From Vitrella brassicaformis (lineage: Eukaryota; Sar; Vitrellaceae): a stretch of 51,792 bases of DNA. Positions 44,768 through 51,792 of the stretch are shown here, one piece after another. The DNA lies in the NCBI GenBank assembly GCA_001179505.1, contig CDMY01000509.1, positions 1 through 51,792 of the forward strand, read 5' to 3'. Position 1 is the stretch's first letter. Each line of letters starts with the position of its first letter. The notes below the pieces were generated by a model that saw nothing but the letters and a program-made list of their open reading frames with translations, ran no database searches and had not been told where the DNA came from. A program made the position numbers and the translations under genes.

Positions 44768-47700
44768 TGGGCGCGCGCAACACACACACGGTGGGTACCG
44801 ACCAGCGGGTTTGGCAAAGACGTCGACGCAGATGGACGGGGAGTCTCCCTGCTGGGCTGTCGATGGATCGGTAACAGCAGTGAGGTTGCGCAAGGCCTCG
44901 CCGAACCAGACTCGTAAGCGATCGCCCTCATGCAGAGAGAGCAGGGTGGGCGAGGGGCCCATGTACGCCTGCACACACACATGCACACACGCATATCTAT
45001 GTGTATGTGGCTGGCTGTGTGAGTCTGCGTGACGCGCTTTGCTGTTTGCGGGTTTACGTCGAAAGTGATGTGCTGATCGTTCCAGTGCTGTCCGCTGACA
45101 GTGTACCAGGCCTCGCCGCACTCACGGCCCACACAGTGAGACGGCACACGAACTGCATGGAAGAGCCACACACACACACACAGACACACACACACACACA
45201 CGCAGTGAGAGAGAGAGATACACAAATGTGTCTCAGATGCGCTTCCACACCCGTACCTGTGTCGCCAGTCCATTTCTGGTCGGGCAGGATGATCGCGTCA
45301 TCGGCATCCGTCAGGAAAAGTCCAGCCTGCACGCACCAAACACACACCGAACACAGACATGCAAACACATGGAGACCCCCGGCCCACCCACACTTACGAT
45401 TAGCTCGTCCGACTGTCCGTCTCCGCCACTGGTGACATTGTTGCTGCAGATGCCGCCCCATCTGCTCCTTGTGCCGTCCCCGAGGCACGCCACATCGCCA
45501 CTCACATGGGACAATTTGACCGCATACACGTCTATCACGTCCTGGGAAACCGTGAAACGAGCTGCCACAAAACCAAACAGAGAGAGAACACACACACACA
45601 CGCAGAGAGAGAGATGCATGGCTCAGTCGCTCACGCGCACACGGACTTACCAGGCTCGTGTGTGTGTGTGGGCACACACACTGGCCCCTGGTTGTTGAGC
45701 TGAAGCCACGGCTGGCAGGCCGAAGTCACGCCGTCACACGACTCGGTGGAGGGGCAGTCACTCTCAACCACACAACCTTCCCACAACACACACACGGGGA
45801 GGGAGAGAGAGATGGCCAATGCCATGGATAGATCTCTCTGTTGTGTGCCGGGAGGGGAGGGAGAGGGTGGCCACGTACCAACACACATGTGTTTGGAGGG
45901 GTGGCACTTGTCGGTCGGCCACGCGCATCCCTCATCGCTGTAGCACTTGGGCGTCGCGTCAATCGCCTGCACCTGTGCCTGCGGCTGCCAACCTGCACAT
46001 CGTGTTGTGGTGTGTGTTGTGTGTTGTGTTTTGTGTGTTGTGTGTTGTGTGCTGCAATGCGACTTGCGTATTTACGTGTGCATCTGAGCGAGATGTCTTC
46101 CCAGATCGGCTTCCGGTAGCTGCTGCCAAACACGCAGGCCACCCTCTCTGTCGGCCGATTCCGACTAAGACAACAAGCATCCCACAATCTACCTGTGTGT
46201 GTGTGCTTCTTGCGTGTGGTGTGTGGTGGCTGAAATACTACTGCCCACTTGAGCGGTCGCCATCCGTCCTCTCCATTACACGCGACCACCACATACTCGC
46301 CCGTGTGAAATGTCACATTGGACAGATCACCGCCGCTCGAAGACAACACCTGCACACACACATACACACACACACAGAGAGAGAGAGAGAGAGGCATACA
46401 CACACACACACACACACGGAGCGAGAGAGAGTCTGTGTGTGTTCGGGGAGATGGCTGTTGCCCACTGTTTCAGCGTCCTGTGTCATTGGTGCACTGATGG
46501 GGACAATCCCGCGGAACGGAAACCGACGCAGATACGTGGCAGGGAACGGTGGACACACCGCCTTCGGCCGCGCGTAGACGTTCACACACGTCTGGCCCTC
46601 ATAGCTATGCGTCGTTCCCGTCGTCGCTGCTGCTGCTGCTGCTGTTGACGTGAAAGTGGACGTGTTGGCGAGCGCCTCGCCGAGCCAGAGGTGCATCCGG
46701 CTGTCGGCGGTGATGTTCATCGGACGGGCCGACATCTGCAGGCAGGCAAGCATTCACACACACGTCCTGTCGTATGTGGTGAGGAGACAGAGGGAGGGGA
46801 GAGGGGGGCCAAGCGAGCGTAGCGTACGGTGAAGACGAGCTGGTCGTCGTTGATGTGCGCGTCTCTCATGAGGTACCAGGCCGACCCGCACGCGCGACCC
46901 ACACACTCGGGAGGCGTCGCAACTGACACACACACATCCATCCACAAATCATTCCTCTCTCTCTCTCTCTCCCCGAGTGAGTGGGCCGGTGAAGTAAATG
47001 TACCTGCGCCCATTCCCTGATGTTTCCGATTGGGCAGCAGCAGCTTGGCTTGCTCGTCCGTCACAAACACGCCCAGACGGTCGTCGTGACCTGATTGATG
47101 CACACACACGCACACACACACAGAGAGAGAGGGAGAGAGAGAGAGAGACATGGGCGTGGGTGCGTGGCGTGGCATGGCATGAGTACCTACCGTTGAAGTC
47201 GGGACATCCCCATCTGCCGGCGCGCTGCGACGCATCCTCCACATCTGTCAGGTCCGTGTCGCTCTCGCTCTCACCAATAGGAACGCACCGAATGCCCCCT
47301 GTCTCCACACACATGGTTAAGGGGCCATGGAGGGAGGGAGGGGAGGTGTGGGTGGGTCTACCTACCGTGGGCGTATTTGACTTTGACGGCATAGGCGTCT
47401 TTGACCGGCTGTGCGACGGCGAACGAGGTCTGGCTGCTGGTGCCGTTGGGCATCTGCAGACACACCTCGCCGTGGGCATTCAGCTGCACCCATGCTGCAC
47501 ACAATGACGACACACACACACACACACACTCAGCCACACTGTCTGTCCCGTCTGTGTGTGTGGCTGGGAAACCCTGGCATGTGTCTGTGAGGGCGTCGCA
47601 GATTTCGCCCTCGAGGCAGCCGAGTCCACTCGATGACACACACTCTGCACACACCAAACACAGATACACAGGCAGAGAGAGAGAAGCCAACTTCCTCACC

Positions 47701-48237
47701 GACACAGGTGCCCTTGTCAGGGTGGCAGGAAGGTGTGGGCCAGCGGCACTGATCGTCGTGCGAGCATGACGACTCGGCTAGGGACTCTGAACAGGCAATC
47801 AATACACGTGTGTGAGTGTGCTCAAAGAGAAAGAGAGTGAGGCTCCTTACTGGCGCATCGAATGTGGATGTCGTCCCACTTGACGGTGCGGTAGTCGGCC
47901 CGGAAGCGGCACAAAAGGTCCTCCTGCCCACCGTAACTGCACACACAAACAAACACCCACACACACAGATGCAATCACTGAGGGTCTGCATGGATCGCAA
48001 GAGGCTCCCTCTACCGACCCTGGTTTAGCCTGGTATCCCCTCTGTGTGTCGCACGCCACCGACACGGTGTCCCCCGCCATGAAGGAGCGGTCAGAGGAGC
48101 TGACGCACACACGGGGAGAGGGAGAGAGAGGGGCAGAGGTGTGTGTGTGTGTGGCTGTAGCGTACGTGTAATTGATGGCAACGACGCCCTCGAGAGTGCC
48201 GTTGTCGAGCGTGGAGAAGGGGAACGCCGGACACGCA

Positions 48238-48274
<37 letters not shown>

Positions 48275-50312
48275 GGGTGCAGACGTGTGTGTCTGCGTGT
48301 CTACACGCAGGCTCATACCAGCGGGCCTTGCGAGGACGTTCATGCAGAGCGTCCCGAGGTTGTCGCGGTGGTTCCACTGGTGCAGCGCCTCACCTGACCC
48401 CGCACACACACAGATGTGTCTACGTGCGTGTGTGGTGTGATCAGGGATACCGAGCCACACGCGCCACTTGGTGCTGCGGTCGATGGCGAGGGTTGATGGG
48501 CCGCTGTGGGTCTGAACGAACGCAGCCACTTTGTCTGTGTGGCTGTGTGAGTCTGTGTCACGGGCTGTGCTGTTTGTGTGCGGGCTGACGTCGAATGTGA
48601 TGTGCTGATCGTTCCAGTGCTGTCCGCTGACAGTGTACCAGGCCTCGCCGCACTCACGGCCCACACAGTGAGACGGCACACGAACTGCATCGAAGAGCCA
48701 TACACACACACAGACACACACACACACGCAGTGAGAGAGAGAGAGAGAGAGAGGGAGAGATCCCCGCGGCCAAGTGTGTGGACTGGTGTGTGGGTGTGGC
48801 CACGTACTTGTGTCTCCAGTGTAGGTGTTGTTGGGCACCACGAGGGTGTTGTTCTCGTCTGCCAGGGTGATGAAGATCCCAAGCTGCTCGCTCTCATCCC
48901 GATTGCCCAATGGCGGGCAGCCCCTGCACACACACACACACACACAAAGGGACAGACAGACGCAGAGAGAGAGAGAGAGATGGCTTTGTGGGTGTCTGTG
49001 TGTGTCCGTGTGGGGCGTGCGCACCATCTGCCGGCACTTGAGGGGTTATGGTGGCAGAATATGACCCCTGCACACACCCAACACACACACACACACACAT
49101 GTGACCACACACACACGCAGACGAACGAACGAACGAACGAAGACATTTCGGCGTGCGTACCGTTGACATACTCCAATCTGACGGCATACACGTTGTCCAC
49201 CCTCCGGGCCACCTGGAACGTCGACCGCTCGTGCGACCCGTCTCTGCTTGACAAGCACACCGGCCCGTTGCCGTTCAGACGCACCCACACTGCACACACC
49301 ACACACACCGCAACACCCACAGAGACGGACAGAGAGGGAGGTGCACACAGTGTGTGCAGAGAGAGAGAGAGAGGGAAGGAGCGGGACCTTGGCAGGTGTT
49401 GGTGACGGCGTCGCAGGTCTCGCCCTCCCTGCAGCCTTCGTTGCCGCGGAGCTGCGGATTGCACCCGATGGCCGGCTTGTCAGATCTGCACACACAATAC
49501 ACACGACACACACACACACATGGATTGTGCGTGCGTCAGAAAGGAACGAGGGAGGGAGGGAAAGTGGGACTACACACATGGATGAGGGCGCGTATGCGTC
49601 TGGTGTGGGCCGGCCGCTCTCGAGCTCGTCCAGGGGCACCTTGGTTTCTGTGACATCCACACACACGGATGGATGGATGGATGGATGAATGGATGTGTGC
49701 CCACTCACTCTCGCATCTGATGTGCACTGTGTCCCATTTGGGCGTCTGCCAGTCGTCGGAGAAGCCGCAACGCACCTTCTGCGTCACATAATCAGGACTG
49801 ACACACACACACACAAGGAGAGAGAGAATGGCTGGCTGTGTGTGAGAGGGAGGGGCTGGCTGTGGTTTGGCTGATGGCTCACTCGGAGGGCGTGTAGCGG
49901 TATTGGAAGCCGTATGCCTCTGAAGTGCCCTCGCTGCAGCCCAGCAGCCGGTAGCTGCCCGTCATATCCACCACACCCTTGTGGCCTGGACCACTGGATG
50001 ACACACAAAGACAATAACACAATAACACGCACGATGACACACACCCCTTACCCTCGGCCCTTGGTGCTGACGCCCCGCATGGTCCCCTGGTTGAGCCGCC
50101 AGGAGGGGAAGGGGAGGCACTCCACAGACTCCATCACATAGACGTCCGCACACGTGTCCGCAGCGGTCGCCCGCCGTGCGGCTGATCGCTGGGTCATGTT
50201 GTGGAGCCGCTCGCCGAGGGTGAGGGTGAGCCTGTCTCCCTCGGTCAGGTGCAGCAGCTGGCTGCCGTAGGACGTCTGCAACAATGGGGCACACACAAGA
50301 GGGCGTTCTGTG

Positions 50313-50345
<33 letters not shown>

Positions 50346-50905
50346 CTTTGGGGGTGGAATTCTTCACTTGAATGATGAACTGGTTGCCGTCGATGGAGGC
50401 GTTGCGGCCGGTCATGGTGTACCAGGCCTCGCCACACGGCTGGCCCAGACAGGCGCGCGGCACAGACACTGTCGAGAGAGAACCGCCAGACAATGAGTGA
50501 GTGGGCGTGGTGCCACCACACACGAGTGTGGTTGTGTGGACGCACCCACCTGTTTCGCCCGAGTACATTGAAGCGGGCAGCATGACGTCCGACGCAGAGG
50601 CAGAGGCCCCATCAGACTCGCCGGCTTCGTCTGCACGACAGACACATGACACAAGGGCCTGCAGTGCTGTGGTGTGTGTGTGAGTGTGTGTGTGTGGGCC
50701 GACGCACCACTGTCGTCACTGTCGTCTGTGTCTCTGTCAACTTTTTCCTTGGTGATGAAGACGCCGAGCATCTCCTGGCCACCCTCCTCCTCCGTCGACA
50801 TGCACCCCCACTTGTGAGCATCGGCACTGCTGTCGTTCCCACCTCCGCTGTCGTTCCCACCTCCCCCACCCCCACACGCAATGGCGCCTACACACACACA
50901 TCCAT

Positions 50906-50943
<38 letters not shown>

Positions 50944-51359
50944 GCTGTCACCGGAAGTGTGTTTGAGCAGGACGGCGTAGACGTCGCGTATAGTGTCTTT
51001 CATCTCGAATGCGTCACCGATGCACACCGGGCCGTCGCGGTTGACCTTCTGCCAACCTGTGTGTGTGCAGGCGTGTGTGACGGACAGACGCACAATCATT
51101 CGCTTCGCTCGCTCACCGCTCGTCAGCCCATGGATGTCGACGCACGTCTCGCCTGTGTACTCTGCGCACACACCAAGGATCCATCCATCCATCCATTCAC
51201 ACGTGTGTCCGTTCGGACGGACCTTGGTCAGTGCCGTTGCTGCCGTTGTTGCCCCTGAGCGCCTCGCCAAACCACAGCCGGCCGGTCGACCCGCCGCGCA
51301 ATGACAGAGGCGACAGACCATTGGCCGTCTGCGGACACACACATACACCGCTGGAGCTG

Positions 51360-51392
<33 letters not shown>

Positions 51393-51792
51393 CCTGGAAG
51401 ACGATCTGTGTGGCGTTGAAGGTGTTATTCTTGACCAGGTACCACGCCTGGGCGCACGTCTGGCCCAGACAGTAATCCGGCACTGACACTGCACACACAC
51501 ACACACACACACATGAATGGTCCGGACACACACACACACCCATTGTGTGACAAACACACCTGTGCTGCCCATGTATCTGGCGGCCGGGAGCAGCACCCTG
51601 TCGAAGCGGTCGGTCAGAAAGAGACCCAGCGCCCTGTCGCTGCCTTCGTCACTCTCGCCCTCACCATCCACTCGCCCTCCCCCGCCCCTCGGACACCCGA
51701 AGCGGCCAACCACAGTCGTGTTGCCGCAGCTGATGCCCCCTACACACACACAAACGGAGAGAGAGAGAGAGGAGAATGAAAGTGTCTGTGTG
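43516..51792 (-). CDS. Giant modular type I membrane protein with repeated ectodomain units and sushi/CCP-like modules (5' partial)
   Basis: About 40 minus-strand exons; the gene runs off the right edge. The ectodomain repeats a unit of about 1.8 kb. Elements in order: (H) W-x-x-L-N-x-x-G-P-V-C ... VYAV; (A) GRWGC ... LGIF-x-T ... LLP ... G-x-T; (B) VPSHCVGRECGEAWYTVSG-type; (C) RLWFGEAL-type, then TCV-x-V-x-ARP; (E/F) a four-Cys module like sushi/CCP (CPAFP ... NGTL ... VSVACDTQRGY ... LCRF ... W ... IRC); (G) short Cys-rich repeats (CRWPTPSCHPDKGTCV, GEICDALTDTC). Element starts: A at 51.74, 50.9, 49.07, 47.3 and 45.45 kb; H at 51.06, 49.29, 47.49 and 45.71 kb. The C-terminus has a membrane helix (WLFLLYGALGGGALVFAMSLL), a Cys-rich juxtamembrane stretch and a roughly 180-residue tail, TGA 43516-43518. 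Likely a surface receptor or adhesin. A GC donor lies at 51393. Confidence 0.78.
45054..45175 (-). repeat. Near-identical B-exon cassette, copy 1
   Basis: Carries the exon for VPSHCVGRECGEAWYTVSG plus intron edges. It matches the cassette at 48590-48712 at nearly every base, although intervening repeat units differ strongly, which points to recent gene conversion or unequal exchange. Confidence 0.75.
48590..48712 (-). repeat. Near-identical B-exon cassette, copy 2
   Basis: Partner of 45054-45175. The exon part differs by one or two bases, and similarity extends into the flanking intron (GAGTCTG..TGCTGTTTG). Confidence 0.75.

Noticed and set aside
1-51792. tRNA, rRNA or riboswitch genes
   Set aside because: No cloverleaf, conserved rRNA segments or riboswitch cores were recognised by eye; a covariance-model scan would be needed to exclude small RNAs.

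Overview
The window is nuclear DNA of a unicellular eukaryote. Genes are packed on both strands, exons are GC-rich, and most genes carry many short introns (about 20 to 150 nt, mostly 60-110). Introns typically end in a CT tract, a GT tract and then CAG. Gene order, secreted repeat proteins and intron style fit an alveolate of the chromerid type (Vitrella-like). That is an inference from general character; no marker gene here proves it. Exon models were built by hand: for most multi-exon genes the phases close perfectly over 5 to 22 exons, which is strong internal evidence.

Layout. 1-725: the 3' end of a chromodomain protein that looks like the tail of a Ty3/gypsy chromovirus polyprotein. 1.6-3.7 kb (minus): an 8-exon unknown protein with an RG-rich tail and one in-frame TGA. 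4.8-9.4 kb: three tandem paralogs of a small secreted protein of unknown family, the third frameshifted. They sit among five copies of a roughly 300-350 bp non-coding module. 10.8-15.8 kb: a 21-exon armadillo/HEAT-like helical repeat protein. 16.2-19.2 kb: two divergent unknown genes. 19.6-19.9 kb: an assembly gap of 300 N. 20.0-28.6 kb: a NEK-family protein kinase (minus) and an EMAP-like HELP/WD40 protein (plus), head to head with only 121 bp between their start codons. 28.6-30.3 kb (minus): a single CCCH zinc-finger protein. 30.7-37.2 kb: two class 3 lipase-like secreted hydrolases flanking a single-pass membrane protein. 38-41.7 kb: poorly resolved, partly decayed minus-strand coding DNA. 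43.5 kb to the right edge (minus): the 3' part of a giant modular type I membrane protein with a repeating, largely undescribed ectodomain unit that includes sushi/CCP-like modules.

How the genes relate. NEK kinases and EMAP-like proteins are both microtubule regulators, and in animals some NEKs phosphorylate EMLs, so the shared promoter region suggests coordinated cytoskeletal or ciliary expression. From 30 kb onward most products carry a signal peptide or membrane segment (lipases, stalked membrane protein, giant receptor-like protein), so this half of the window is a surface/secretome neighbourhood. At least nine introns use GC-AG boundaries, an unusually high share.

Limits. No database search was possible. 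Family names rest on motifs I can see, and exon boundaries are predictions.
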